Shown here one piece after another: positions 35,716 through 44,305 of a stretch of 64,000 nt of DNA (the stretch's first letter is position 1; every line of letters starts with the position of its first letter). A program made the position numbers and the translations under genes. The notes under the pieces were generated by a model. The model was not told where the DNA came from, ran no database searches, and saw only the letters and a program-made list of their open reading frames with translations. Origin of the DNA: JAITVB01 sp031553805. GTDB lineage: Bacteria > Bacteroidota > Bacteroidia > Bacteroidales > Rikenellaceae. The stretch spans positions 186,001 through 250,000 of the forward strand of contig JAVBLC010000002.1 in assembly GCA_031553805.1 (NCBI GenBank). Direction: 5' to 3'.

Positions 35716-35756
35716 AAAAAAACACTGGGAATGTTTGCCTTCCCGGTGTTTTTTGT
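35716..35756 (+). terminator. Terminator of gdhA
   Basis: AAAAACACTGGGA pairs with TCCCGGTGTTTTT (one G-T) around a 10-nt loop and ends in a T-run. It lies beyond repeat R3, so R3 copy 3 would be part of the gdhA transcript. Confidence 0.8.
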
Positions 35757-35794
35757 AAAAGGAATCGTCAAAAGGCTTGACCATCAATGGATGG

Positions 35795-36060
35795 CTGAGA
35801 CGCGGGGCGAAGCCCCGCCTGCGCCTCCGAACAAATGGCGTAAAGAAAAATATTCCGAGAAGCGTCAGCGAAGCCCACTGCCTAAGCCCGCAGGGCGAGT
35901 TGTGGACGCAGCAGCTTTTCGGAATATTTTTTAGTCATTTGTTTGAGCGCTTGATTTTTTGCCACTTTTTTATCAAGAAAAAAGAGGGTGCCTCCCGACA
36001 TACGAGAGAACAGCCTTTGCTTAAAGGAGCAAAAGACTCCGGAGGCCTCGCGGCACTCAA
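35795..36060 (+). repeat. Intergenic repeat R2, copy E (no U insertion)
   Basis: The outer stem AAAAATATTCCG pairs perfectly with CGGAATATTTTT. The middle CCCAC/GTGG stem and the inner GCCC-GCA-GGGC hairpin are kept. AGCGCTTGATTTTTTGCCAC at about 35946 is the uninterrupted form of the site where copies B and F carry unit U. The end reads GGTGCCTCCCGACATACGAG. Overlapping 101- and 102-codon ORFs are not protein-like. Confidence 0.75.
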
Positions 36061-36079
36061 AAAAAAAGGTGGACAGAAT

Positions 36080-36110
36080 TAAAAAGCGAGCCGGAGAAAC
36101 CAGCCCGCTT
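36080..36110 (-). terminator. Terminator of tpx
   Basis: On the minus strand AAGCGGGCTGG pairs with CCGGCTCGCTT (two G-T) around TTTCT and is followed by a T-run, 18 bp after the tpx stop. Confidence 0.8.
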
Positions 36111-36127
36111 TACAAATAACGAGCTAA

Positions 36128-36634
36128 TTAAAGCAGTTTTTTGGCGGCCGCAATAGCCTTGTCGTAATCGGGTTCTTTGGCCGCTTCGTCGAGATATTCG
36201 ACATAGCGGATAATCCCTTCCTTGTCGATCACCACCACCCCGCGCGAGAGCAGTTGCAGGTCTTCGATCAGGAAGCCATACTTGGCTCCGAAATCGCGGT
36301 TGCGGTAGTCCGACAGCATCACCACGCGATCGATGCCCTCGGCCCCGCAGAAACGCTTTTGGGCAAACGGCAAATCGACCGAGATCGACAGCACGACCAC
36401 GTCCTTGCCCAGCGCCGTAGCTTCCTTATTGAAGCGGCGGTTCTGGGCGGCGCAAACCGGCGTGTCGACCGACGGGAATACGCTGATGATAACCACTTTC
36501 CCCTTGTATTCGCTCGATAATACGGTTTTCATTTCCGTGTTGACTGCGTCAAATACCTGGGCTTTGTCGCCCACTTTCACCGGGTTGCCGAGGGTGGTTA
36601 CCATGCCCCCGATACGGAATGCTCTGTCTGCCAT
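36128..36634 (-). CDS. tpx: Thiol peroxidase
   Basis: 168 residues. A 2-Cys peroxiredoxin of the Tpx group: peroxidatic Cys61 in PSVDTPVCAAQ and resolving Cys96 in KRFCGAEGID. It reduces hydrogen and organic peroxides with electrons from thioredoxin. Transcribed alone, leftward, with its own terminator. A degenerate TTTG lies upstream near 36702-36705, but I see no convincing -7 box. Confidence 0.95.
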   Translation of the reverse strand: MADRAFRIGGMVTTLGNPVKVGDKAQVFDAVNTEMKTVLSSEYKGKVVIISVFPSVDTPVCAAQNRRFNKEATALGKDVVVLSISVDLPFAQKRFCGAEGIDRVVMLSDYRNRDFGAKYGFLIEDLQLLSRGVVVIDKEGIIRYVEYLDEAAKEPDYDKAIAAAKKLL

Positions 36635-36745
36635 AATAATTATTTTTAGATTAGTTATAAATGAAAAATTTTCTGACTGAATCTATTGCAATGAAGGTGC
36701 CAAAGTGTCGCGCGATCCAGGCTTTCTTCGTATCTTCGCCCCACG

Positions 36746-37813
36746 ATGCCGACCGAAAAATACACGCCCGCCCCCGTCAGCGCCATCCTGGCCGAATGGT
36801 ACGAAATCCACCGCCGCGCCCTGCCGTGGCGCGAGAGCCACGACCCTTACACGATCTGGATTTCTGAGGTGATCCTCCAGCAAACCCGCGTGGCGCAGGG
36901 ACTCGACTATTTTTACCGGTTTATGGCCCGTTTTCCCGATGTGGAGGCGTTGGCATCGGCCGATGAGGATGAAGTTTTAAAATACTGGCAGGGGCTGGGT
37001 TACTACAGCCGCGCCCGCAGCCTGCACACCGCGGCCCGGCAGGTGATGGAACGCTTCGGCGGCCGTTTTCCGACGACCTATGAAGACGTGTTGTCCTTGA
37101 AAGGAGTGGGCGAGTATACGGCAGCGGCGATCTGTTCGTTCGCTTTCGAACAACCTTATGCGGTGGTCGACGGCAACGTCTATCGCGTGCTGGCACGCCT
37201 GTTCGGGGTCGACCTGCCGATCGACGGCGGCCCCGGGAAACGGTATTTTGCAGCCTTGGCCCAGGAGCTGCTCGATCTGTCCCATCCCGGCCGGCACAAC
37301 CAGGCGACGATGGAGTTCGGCGCCCTGCAATGCACGCCCCGCTCTCCCGATTGCGCCGTCTGTCCGCTCGGCGACCGTTGCCGCGCCCGGGCCGAAGGCA
37401 GGGTAGGGCAGTTGCCCGTCAAGGCGGCCCGGACGGCGGTCACCTCGCGCTGGTTCAACTACCTCTGCATCCATTGCGATGGCGAGCTGTTGCTCTCGAA
37501 ACGCACCGGCAACGACATCTGGCGCAACCTCTATGAATTTCCCCTGATCGAAACCGATGCTGAAACCGATTTCTCAGCGTTGCTCCATACCGAAGCCTTT
37601 CAGGAGTTGATGGGTAGCACGGGATTCACGCTGACGAAAACCACAAAAATGCCCAAGCACCAGCTTTCGCACCGCACGATCCACAGCACGTTTTATGAAT
37701 TGGCGGTCGACTCCTTCCCTCCGTCCTTCGAAAAATTCCTGCGGGTGGGCGAGGGGGCGCTGGGCGATTACGCCGTTTCGCGCCTGACCGAAATGTATCT
37801 CGAACGGCGATAA
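36746..37813 (+). CDS. mutY: Adenine DNA glycosylase MutY
   Basis: 355 residues. Catalytic Glu41 is in WISEVILQQTRV. The helix-hairpin-helix is LKGVGEYTAAAI, followed by VVDGNVYRVLAR. The 4Fe-4S motif C-x6-C-x2-C-x5-C is CTPRSPDCAVCPLGDRC. A C-terminal Nudix-like domain (LLLSKRTGNDIWRNLYEFP) recognises 8-oxoG. It removes adenine opposite 8-oxoguanine. TATCTTCG at 36731-36738 resembles a -7 box 7 bp before the ATG. Confidence 0.96.
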   Translation: MPTEKYTPAPVSAILAEWYEIHRRALPWRESHDPYTIWISEVILQQTRVAQGLDYFYRFMARFPDVEALASADEDEVLKYWQGLGYYSRARSLHTAARQVMERFGGRFPTTYEDVLSLKGVGEYTAAAICSFAFEQPYAVVDGNVYRVLARLFGVDLPIDGGPGKRYFAALAQELLDLSHPGRHNQATMEFGALQCTPRSPDCAVCPLGDRCRARAEGRVGQLPVKAARTAVTSRWFNYLCIHCDGELLLSKRTGNDIWRNLYEFPLIETDAETDFSALLHTEAFQELMGSTGFTLTKTTKMPKHQLSHRTIHSTFYELAVDSFPPSFEKFLRVGEGALGDYAVSRLTEMYLERR

Positions 37814-37817
37814 CAAA

Positions 37818-37858
37818 AAAGCAGGAGGGCGTGCGACAACCGCACGCCCTCCTGCTTT
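37818..37858. terminator. Bidirectional terminator between mutY and the SPOR gene
   Basis: An 18-bp perfect stem (37818-37835 with 37841-37858) with loop ACAAC, flanked by A/T runs and placed between convergent genes. Confidence 0.9.
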
Positions 37859-37873
37859 GGCGTAAACTTTGGG

Positions 37874-39445
37874 TTAATTTTCCGGTTCCGCCTCAGGGCT
37901 GATCTCCACGACTTGGCTGCTGACGCCGGCCACTTTGCCCAGTGCGTTGGCCAGCTCCTGCGCCTGCAATCGGTTCTCAAAGATACCGACCGAATAGGTC
38001 GTTCCCGTGCGTACCACTTCGCGGTGGCGGGCATAGCGGTCGGTGACCTCCTTGGCCTGGGCGGGCAAATCGCCCGTTGCGGTCGAGAACTCGACCCGGA
38101 AAAGCCCCTGCGCCTCCTCGGTCGCCGCAGCCAGGTTCGAAAATTCACCGTTTTTCCACATCACCGCTTCGGGACGGCGGAAGCCCCACTCTTTCAGTTT
38201 GGCCACCGCATCGACCGCGTCGCCATAGGTCCGGTAAAGGCCGATGAAATAGCGCAGCCGCCGGTCGGGTAACCGCAACGAATAGATTGGCGATACCTTG
38301 CGGAATGTTTCCATCGAGGGCTGGCTGGCGAACGTGCCGATCGTCACACTGTAGAACGTTCCCTCGGCCGGGACGTCGAGCGCCGGAATGGGGTGCTGGC
38401 TGTTGTAGAGCTGCTCTTCGCCCTGCACCGGATCGGCATAGGGGACGAACTCGCGCTCCTGCACTTCGATCCGGGGCATCCGGTAATCGAGTTTCCGCGC
38501 CCGGGCCACGACCCCTCCGAGCGAATCGAGCGCCTGCGGCAACCCGAACTGCCCGGCCAACGCCTGCTCGTAGGCTGCCACCAGCGCCAACTGGGCCGGA
38601 TAGGCGGCAAATGCGGGCGACATCACCTCGCCGGCCTCTGCATGCTGTGTGCGTTTGATTTCCTGTTCCACCCGATTGAGACTGTCGAGTACCGCCGTGC
38701 GGTTGAGCCGGTCCAACAGGTAGGAATAGAGGTAAATGCGATCGCCGTAAGGATCGCCCCATGCCTCGTCCAACGCGTTTTCAAGCCCGTTGATCCCGGT
38801 CACTCCTCGCCGCCATTCGTCGTAGACCTGCTGGGCTTCGGCCGGCGATGCGATCGTGTCGTACGATTCGACCAGCGGCTTGATCTGCTGGTAAATATCG
38901 AGAAACTGTTCGCCGAGCCGGTCGACCGCCGGCTGGTCGCGTTGCGCCTTCCGGAGCAGCTCCATTTCCGGCCCCGCCAGGTTGTTCTTTACATAGGGGT
39001 AATCGAGCAGGTTTTTCAGGTTGGGATCGCCCGAAGTGCTGCTGCCGGCTGCCGTGCCCGCCCCCGTGTTCGTAGCGACGGTTTTTCCCTGGGCCATGTT
39101 GTGCAGGATGAATTCCTGTTCAATGGCGTTCGTGCGCGAGGTGATGCTCCCGATCCGGTTGCGCAGGCCGAAGACCTGGGTTTCGAGTTGTAGGATCTCG
39201 TTCGATTTCCGTGCCCGGTCGGTGGTGTCGGCCGCAAAGGCGGTACGCTTGTCGGCGATGACCCGCACGAGCGAGTCTTCCTGCCCCTTGAGCATATATT
39301 CCTGGCCGAGCAGCGCCATATAGACCGAGTCGCCCTCGAGCCCGGCCACGCGCGGGGTGACGGTTCCCCGCTGCTGCGCTCCGGCCCACAGTCCTACTCC
39401 GATTAAAATGGTGATTAAAAATATGGTTTTCAATATCTTGTGCAT
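37874..39445 (-). CDS. SPOR-domain exported protein
   Basis: 523 residues from the ATG at 39445 (MHKILKTIFLITILIGVGLW). An upstream ATG at 39460 would overlap trkH. It has a signal peptide, a long helical middle (about 40-350), then two SPOR-like modules: YSVTIGTFASQPSMETF, and LFRVEFSTATGD through YSVGIFENRLQAQELANALG. SPOR domains bind denuded glycan strands of septal peptidoglycan, so a periplasmic role in division or wall turnover is likely. It follows trkH after a 5-bp gap. Confidence 0.88.
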   Translation of the reverse strand: MHKILKTIFLITILIGVGLWAGAQQRGTVTPRVAGLEGDSVYMALLGQEYMLKGQEDSLVRVIADKRTAFAADTTDRARKSNEILQLETQVFGLRNRIGSITSRTNAIEQEFILHNMAQGKTVATNTGAGTAAGSSTSGDPNLKNLLDYPYVKNNLAGPEMELLRKAQRDQPAVDRLGEQFLDIYQQIKPLVESYDTIASPAEAQQVYDEWRRGVTGINGLENALDEAWGDPYGDRIYLYSYLLDRLNRTAVLDSLNRVEQEIKRTQHAEAGEVMSPAFAAYPAQLALVAAYEQALAGQFGLPQALDSLGGVVARARKLDYRMPRIEVQEREFVPYADPVQGEEQLYNSQHPIPALDVPAEGTFYSVTIGTFASQPSMETFRKVSPIYSLRLPDRRLRYFIGLYRTYGDAVDAVAKLKEWGFRRPEAVMWKNGEFSNLAAATEEAQGLFRVEFSTATGDLPAQAKEVTDRYARHREVVRTGTTYSVGIFENRLQAQELANALGKVAGVSSQVVEISPEAEPEN

Positions 39446-39450
39446 ATATT

Positions 39451-40896
39451 CTATCTCCACGATCGCAATAAAAACATTTGAATAAATCCAAAAATCTCCA
39501 AACGTCCGAGCAGCATCAGCAGCGACGAAACAATCTTGGTCCCGTAGGGCAACTCGGCGTAATTGCTCATCGATCCCACCTGGCCGAATCCCGGCCCGAC
39601 GTTGCCCATACTGGCAAAGGCCACGCTGAAGCTGGTCATCAGGTCACACCCGAAAAGCGTGCAGACCACAGTCCCGATCCCCACCGCAGCCAAATAGCAA
39701 ACAATGAACATCGAGGCTAAACTCACCATCTTATCGTCATAATGGACATTATTGATCTTGACCCGGATGATGGCGTTGGGGTGTTGCTGTTGCTTGAGTT
39801 TGGCGGCGATGCCCTTGTAAGAGAGCAGTACGCGGTCGACCTTGATCCCCCCCGAAGTCGAACCGGCACACCCGCAAATGATGCTCGCCACCACGAGCAA
39901 CATTATCGAGAAAGGCGGCCAGAAGGTCGAATCGGCTGTGGCAAACCCAGTCGTGGTGAAAGCCGCCGCCAATTGGAAATAACCGTAGCGAATAGCGCTC
40001 GAAATGGATTCGTAGTTGTGTGTAAGCCAGAGGTTTAATGAAATTAACGCTCCGCCTGCAATCATGCACAACAGGTATAGGCGAGATACTTCCGATCGGA
40101 AGATATTGGTACTTTTGCCGGTCAGCGTGGCGAAGATCAATCCGAAATGTAATCCAGAGGCCACCATAAAGAAGAAAACGATCGCCTCTATCCATACGCT
40201 GTCGTAATAAGCAATGCTGGTGTTCTTTGTGCTCAGCCCCCCGGTGGCGATGGTCGAAAAGGCGTGGTTCACGGCGTCGAACCAGCCCATCCCCGCCACG
40301 CGCAACAGCACCGTTTCGAGGAAAGTCAATCCGATGTAGACGAAAAGCAGGATCTGGAGGATTTTTTTTGTCTTATAATGGTAGTTCTCCTTGGCGAAGG
40401 TCGAGATTTCCATATTCGACAGCGTAGCCTTGATCTTGCCGAGCGAGGGGAGGATTACCATAGCGAACATCACCACGCCCACCCCGCCCAGCCAGTGGGT
40501 CGATGAACGCCAGAACAACAATCCGTTGGGCAGCGCTTCGATGTCGTGCAGAATGGTCGATCCGGTGGTGGTATATCCCGAGGTGCTTTCAAACCATGCG
40601 TTTATGGGATTGAATTCCCCCCCCCAGAGCATATAAGGAAATGTGCCGACGAAACAGGCCAGCAGCCATGATCCGACGACGATCACGTACGATTCCTTGT
40701 TGGTGATATCGCTCTCGGGCCGTACGAAGATCAGCGGGAATACCCCAAGCGCCACCGTCACCACGAAACTTAGTAGCAGCGGGTAAAGCCCCGTGTCCAT
40801 TCCGTTGAAAAGCGAGATGCAGGCCGACAACAGCATAAACCCTGCATTGAGCAGCAGCACCATCCCGGTGTAGCGTATGATGACCGTAAACCGCAT
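39451..40896 (-). CDS. trkH: TrkH family potassium uptake protein
   Basis: 481 residues, multi-pass membrane protein. Selectivity-filter-like loops are visible: ESTSGYTTTGST, then STIATGGLS, FTTTGFATAD and SMGNVGPGFG, four half-helix repeats with the filter glycine. CAGSTSGGIKVDR is also typical. It forms the K+ pore of Trk/Ktr-type transporters and needs a TrkA-type gating partner, which is not in the window. It is co-directional with the HAMP-like gene (6-bp gap) and the SPOR gene. Confidence 0.94.
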   Translation of the reverse strand: MRFTVIIRYTGMVLLLNAGFMLLSACISLFNGMDTGLYPLLLSFVVTVALGVFPLIFVRPESDITNKESYVIVVGSWLLACFVGTFPYMLWGGEFNPINAWFESTSGYTTTGSTILHDIEALPNGLLFWRSSTHWLGGVGVVMFAMVILPSLGKIKATLSNMEISTFAKENYHYKTKKILQILLFVYIGLTFLETVLLRVAGMGWFDAVNHAFSTIATGGLSTKNTSIAYYDSVWIEAIVFFFMVASGLHFGLIFATLTGKSTNIFRSEVSRLYLLCMIAGGALISLNLWLTHNYESISSAIRYGYFQLAAAFTTTGFATADSTFWPPFSIMLLVVASIICGCAGSTSGGIKVDRVLLSYKGIAAKLKQQQHPNAIIRVKINNVHYDDKMVSLASMFIVCYLAAVGIGTVVCTLFGCDLMTSFSVAFASMGNVGPGFGQVGSMSNYAELPYGTKIVSSLLMLLGRLEIFGFIQMFLLRSWR

Positions 40897-40902
40897 TCTT
40901 CC

Positions 40903-41679
40903 TTACTGTTGCTGGTCCTTTTTCTTGAGGGCGAGCATCAGCTCGTCGATGTAATCCTTGAGTTGCGAAAGCTCGTCCATTCCCTCCATCTTGACGTTGA
41001 ACGGGATTTTCGAGTTGAGGTAGTTGCCCAGCCCGCGGGTGATACGCAGGATCGGGCGCAGGATATAGATGTTGATCAGCGCGTAGAACATCACGATGAT
41101 CACGATGGCGATGCCCAGGGCGATGATACCGGGCATAATGGCCCGGTAGACGTTGTTCATCAGCGTGGTAGCATTTCCTTCGACAGCGTGTTGCGTCTCA
41201 ATCATAAAGTTCTTGACGGCCAGCGTAAGGTCGTAGTATGAGTTGCGGTAGACGTCGGTAAACCATTCGATGTCGCTCGCGCGGGTAGAGTCGGCCAACA
41301 CCTGCGCCACGGCTTGGTAGTAGTTGGCACGGGCGATGTATATGTCCTTGATTTCTGTGTTGTTAGGGTGCATGGTCAGGGCCTGCGCCAGTGCGTCGTC
41401 AAACGCCTGGCGGTGGGCCAGCAGCACCGTGTCGTAGCCATCGCTCCGGTGGTTGACCAGTTGCAACAGGGCGGTATTCTGCTCCTGGGCGGCGTCGAGC
41501 ATCTGCTTCGATATCTCCATATTGCCCACACTCGTGTCGATCATCACGCGGGTGGTTTGGCTCAGCCGCGAGAGTTCGAAATAGGAGATCAGCCCCGTGA
41601 GCATCAGCAGGCCCGCCAGCAGTGCAAAGCCGTAAAGGACCTTGCGCCGGATGCCTCTAGCCGGTTTAATAGGGTTCAT
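40903..41679 (-). CDS. Membrane sensor-like protein with HAMP-type end, no output domain
   Basis: 258 residues. Membrane segment 1 is near 14-33 (YGFALLAGLLMLTGLISYFE). A periplasmic helical domain of about 150 residues resembles the four-helix bundle of chemoreceptors. Segment 2 is near 182-206, followed by a HAMP-like linker (ILRPILRITRGLGNYL) and a short coiled coil ending LALKKKDQQQ. No kinase, receptor or cyclase domain follows and the stop is clean. It may signal through a partner or regulate the adjacent TrkH; this is speculation from gene order. Confidence 0.75.
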   Translation of the reverse strand: MNPIKPARGIRRKVLYGFALLAGLLMLTGLISYFELSRLSQTTRVMIDTSVGNMEISKQMLDAAQEQNTALLQLVNHRSDGYDTVLLAHRQAFDDALAQALTMHPNNTEIKDIYIARANYYQAVAQVLADSTRASDIEWFTDVYRNSYYDLTLAVKNFMIETQHAVEGNATTLMNNVYRAIMPGIIALGIAIVIIVMFYALINIYILRPILRITRGLGNYLNSKIPFNVKMEGMDELSQLKDYIDELMLALKKKDQQQ

Positions 41680-41708
41680 ATTGCGCGGATAGGTGTTTTT
41701 GTAAATAA

Positions 41709-41716
41709 CAAAGGTA
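41709..41716 (-). promoter_or_regulatory. -7 box upstream of the sensor-trkH-SPOR unit
   Basis: TACCTTTG on the minus strand, 29 bp before the ATG at 41679. The same 14-mer ACAAAGGTAATAAA recurs at 41758-41771, so there may be two start sites. Confidence 0.55.
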
Positions 41717-41781
41717 ATAAAGTGTCTCCCGGCACCCGGAATTTTGGCTTTATTCCGACAAAGGTAATAAATTAACGGAAT

Positions 41782-43086
41782 TTATGCTAAAACGATCCCT
41801 TCGGTGTGCGTGTTCCCAACCGGGTCGCCGAGTTTCACGCGGCAGATGGCATTGATCGCCTCGCGTTGGTAGGGAGCTTCGACCCGAATGTAGTTGCCCG
41901 TGTAACCAAACATCGCGCCACCCTTGCGAAAACCCTCGAAAAGCACGTCGGCTTCCTGTCCCGAAAAGCGTTCGATGAAGCGGCGGTGGTTCCCCTCGCT
42001 GAGCTCCATCAACCGGGCGACGCGTTCGGCAGCCACCGCCGGGGTCACTTTGCAGGGCATTGCCGCGGCGGGTGTGTTGGGTCGCACGGAGTAGGGAAAA
42101 ACGTGCAGGAACGCCGGTTCGATCTCCTCCAGAAAGCGGTACGTTTCCTCAAAATCGGCATCCGTTTCGCCCGGAAAACCGACGATCACATCGATCCCGA
42201 GGAAGGCGTCGGGCATCGCCCGGCGCACCGCTGCCATCCGGTCGGCAAAGGCCGCCGTGGTGTACCGCCGCCGCATCAGTCCGAGGATGCGGTCCGACCC
42301 GCTCTGCAACGGAATGTGGAAATGGGGTTGGAATTTTTCGGAAGCGGCCGTAAAAGCAATGATCTCGTCTGTCAAAAGGTTCGGTTCGATCGACGAAATG
42401 CGGTAACGTTCAATGCCATCTACTGTATCCAACGCCCGGAGCAGGTTCAAAAACGATTCGTCGGTCGTGCGTCCGAAATCGCCGGTGTTGATGCCCGTGA
42501 TGACAATCTCTTTCTGGCCGCCTTTTGCGATCAGCCCGGCTTCCTGAACCAATTCCTCTATGCCGATGTTGCGGCTGCCGCCGCGGGCCAGCGGAATGGT
42601 GCAATAGGAGCAGCGGTAGTCACACCCGTCCTGCACTTTCAGGAAGGCGCGTGTGCGGTCGCCGGAGGAAAAGGCGGCAAAGAATGACGTTAATTCTTCG
42701 GCGTCGCATGTGTGGACGGCCGCCCGGCCCTTGCCCGAGAGCTTGCGCACGCGCTCCGGCAGATTGCCTTTCTCGTTGTTGCCGATCACCAGGTCGACCC
42801 CTTCGATGGCGGCCACGTCGGCCGGTTTCAACTGGGCGTAACACCCCGTCACGGCAACGATCGCCCCTGGATTTTCGCGCACGATCTTCCGGATGATATT
42901 TCGACACTTTTTGTCGGAGTGTTCCGTCACGGAACAAGTGTTGACCACACAAATATCGGCCGCTTCGCCCCGCGCGGCCCGCACAATGCCCGCCTGCTCG
43001 AACTCCCGCGCCAGGGTCGACGTTTCCGAAAAATTGAGTTTGCAACCCAGCGTAAAGAAGGCCGCTTTTTTGGTTTGGTTTTCCAT
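41782..43086 (-). CDS. mtaB: tRNA t6A37 methylthiotransferase MtaB
   Basis: 434 residues from the ATG at 43086 (MENQTKKAAFFTLGCKLNFS). The upstream extension to 43134 overlaps the next gene and is not family-like. Domains: UPF0004 with cysteines in TLGCKLN, VNTCSVT and VTGCYAQ; a radical-SAM domain with CDYRCSYC (C-x3-C-x2-C); and a C-terminal TRAM-like domain. It adds methylthio groups to t6A37 of tRNAs reading ANN codons. It needs two 4Fe-4S clusters, fitting the Suf system in this window. Confidence 0.95.
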   Translation of the reverse strand: MENQTKKAAFFTLGCKLNFSETSTLAREFEQAGIVRAARGEAADICVVNTCSVTEHSDKKCRNIIRKIVRENPGAIVAVTGCYAQLKPADVAAIEGVDLVIGNNEKGNLPERVRKLSGKGRAAVHTCDAEELTSFFAAFSSGDRTRAFLKVQDGCDYRCSYCTIPLARGGSRNIGIEELVQEAGLIAKGGQKEIVITGINTGDFGRTTDESFLNLLRALDTVDGIERYRISSIEPNLLTDEIIAFTAASEKFQPHFHIPLQSGSDRILGLMRRRYTTAAFADRMAAVRRAMPDAFLGIDVIVGFPGETDADFEETYRFLEEIEPAFLHVFPYSVRPNTPAAAMPCKVTPAVAAERVARLMELSEGNHRRFIERFSGQEADVLFEGFRKGGAMFGYTGNYIRVEAPYQREAINAICRVKLGDPVGNTHTEGIVLA

Positions 43087-43102
43087 CTTGTGAGTTTCTC
43101 TC

Positions 43103-44296
43103 CTAAATTCCCTGGTCGACGAGGGGCAGGGCAATTTTCATCACTTCCTCTCCGCGCTGCAGGGTCAGGTTGATCGTCATCCCCTGGTTTCGTATGATTT
43201 CCGCGATTTCCTGCCGGGTCATTTCCGTGACTGGCCGGTTTTCGATGCGGGTAATGATGTCGCCCGGCCGGATGCCCGCCTGCTCGGCGTTGCGGCCTAC
43301 CAACAGTTGATTGACGACTAACCCGTCGCAGATGTCCGTGCGGTCGGTCCATCCCATCCCTGTATACCTCATTTCGCGCCGCTTGCCGAATTCGCCGTTG
43401 GGTTTCAGGTAAAGCGTTTTTGCCTGAAAATCGATGATCACCGAGAAATGCTGCAACAGCCGGTTGCCGAGCAACCCGAGGTGTTTCCGGGTGGTCATCA
43501 ACCCCGAGGTGTTGTGCGAGTAAGAGCAAACGATCTCCTCGACCCGGAACCCGCCGAGGGTCACGGCCGGGGCGCGAAAACTGGAGTTGCGTCCTTCGCC
43601 GCCCACCCCGGCGTTGCGGGCATAGGTGTCGACCGAGGGGGTGGTTCGGTCGAGGTTGTATTTTCGTGCTGAGACGCTCGTGAATGCAATCGCGCCGCCG
43701 CTGCCCAGGTCGAGCAGGAATTTGCCCCGGATCCGCTTGCCGTTCCCCGGTTCGACCTCGGCCCGGACATAGTAGCGATAGTTGCGGTAGGCGAGCGGAA
43801 GTGCTACGTAGCCGGTGAGGTCGGGCAGGCTGTCGGGCGCAAAAACGGTTACCCGCCCAGTTTGGTAATCAAACATCGCCGTGCGTCCGGCCAGTAATGG
43901 CCAGCCGATGATCCCATCGGCCCGCCGGCCGAGGATCGGCCGGATCTGCAACACCGGCGCCCCGCTGAAAGTGTGGCTGAGCGTGTCAAAACGGATCGTC
44001 ACCGGCTCGGCGGCATATCCGCCCCGTTCCCGCGCGGTGCCTACGCCGCTGAAAAGGCTGGCGCTCGTTCTTCCGGGCGTATAGCCGCTCTGCGCCAGGT
44101 AGAGGCTGTCGAAGATCAGGTGATGCGCTCCGGTGTCGAAAACAAAGGTGCCCGCGATCGAATCGTTGATCACCGACCGGAAATACCAATGCGAATCGAA
44201 TTCGACCAACGGCCTGCCGGACAAGGTGTCCTGCCCGGAAACCCCGGCAGGCAGCGCCGCGGCCAACAGCAAGAACAGGTAAATTCTTTTCATCAT
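43103..44296 (-). CDS. Exported retropepsin-like aspartyl protease with PDZ domain
   Basis: 397 residues with a signal peptide (MMKRIYLFLLLAAALPAGVS). Two pepsin-type lobes: the first has VFDTGAHH (Asp54), the second LLDLGSGGA, where the DTG triad is varied to DLG. Each is followed by hydrophobic-Gly stretches (GIIGWPLL, GLLGNRLLQHFSVIIDF). The C-terminal PDZ domain (AEQAGIRPGDIITRIENRPV) probably binds protein ends. Likely periplasmic. Loss of Thr in the second motif may affect activity. It lies between mqnC and mtaB, all leftward. Confidence 0.88.
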   Translation of the reverse strand: MMKRIYLFLLLAAALPAGVSGQDTLSGRPLVEFDSHWYFRSVINDSIAGTFVFDTGAHHLIFDSLYLAQSGYTPGRTSASLFSGVGTARERGGYAAEPVTIRFDTLSHTFSGAPVLQIRPILGRRADGIIGWPLLAGRTAMFDYQTGRVTVFAPDSLPDLTGYVALPLAYRNYRYYVRAEVEPGNGKRIRGKFLLDLGSGGAIAFTSVSARKYNLDRTTPSVDTYARNAGVGGEGRNSSFRAPAVTLGGFRVEEIVCSYSHNTSGLMTTRKHLGLLGNRLLQHFSVIIDFQAKTLYLKPNGEFGKRREMRYTGMGWTDRTDICDGLVVNQLLVGRNAEQAGIRPGDIITRIENRPVTEMTRQEIAEIIRNQGMTINLTLQRGEEVMKIALPLVDQGI

Positions 44297-44305
44297 AATG
44301 GCCGG

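Noticed and set aside
35777..36082. ORFs of about 100 codons over repeat R2 copy E
   Set aside because: The same sequence recurs at three other sites with stops and length changes that ignore reading frame, while the stems are conserved. It is a non-coding repeat.
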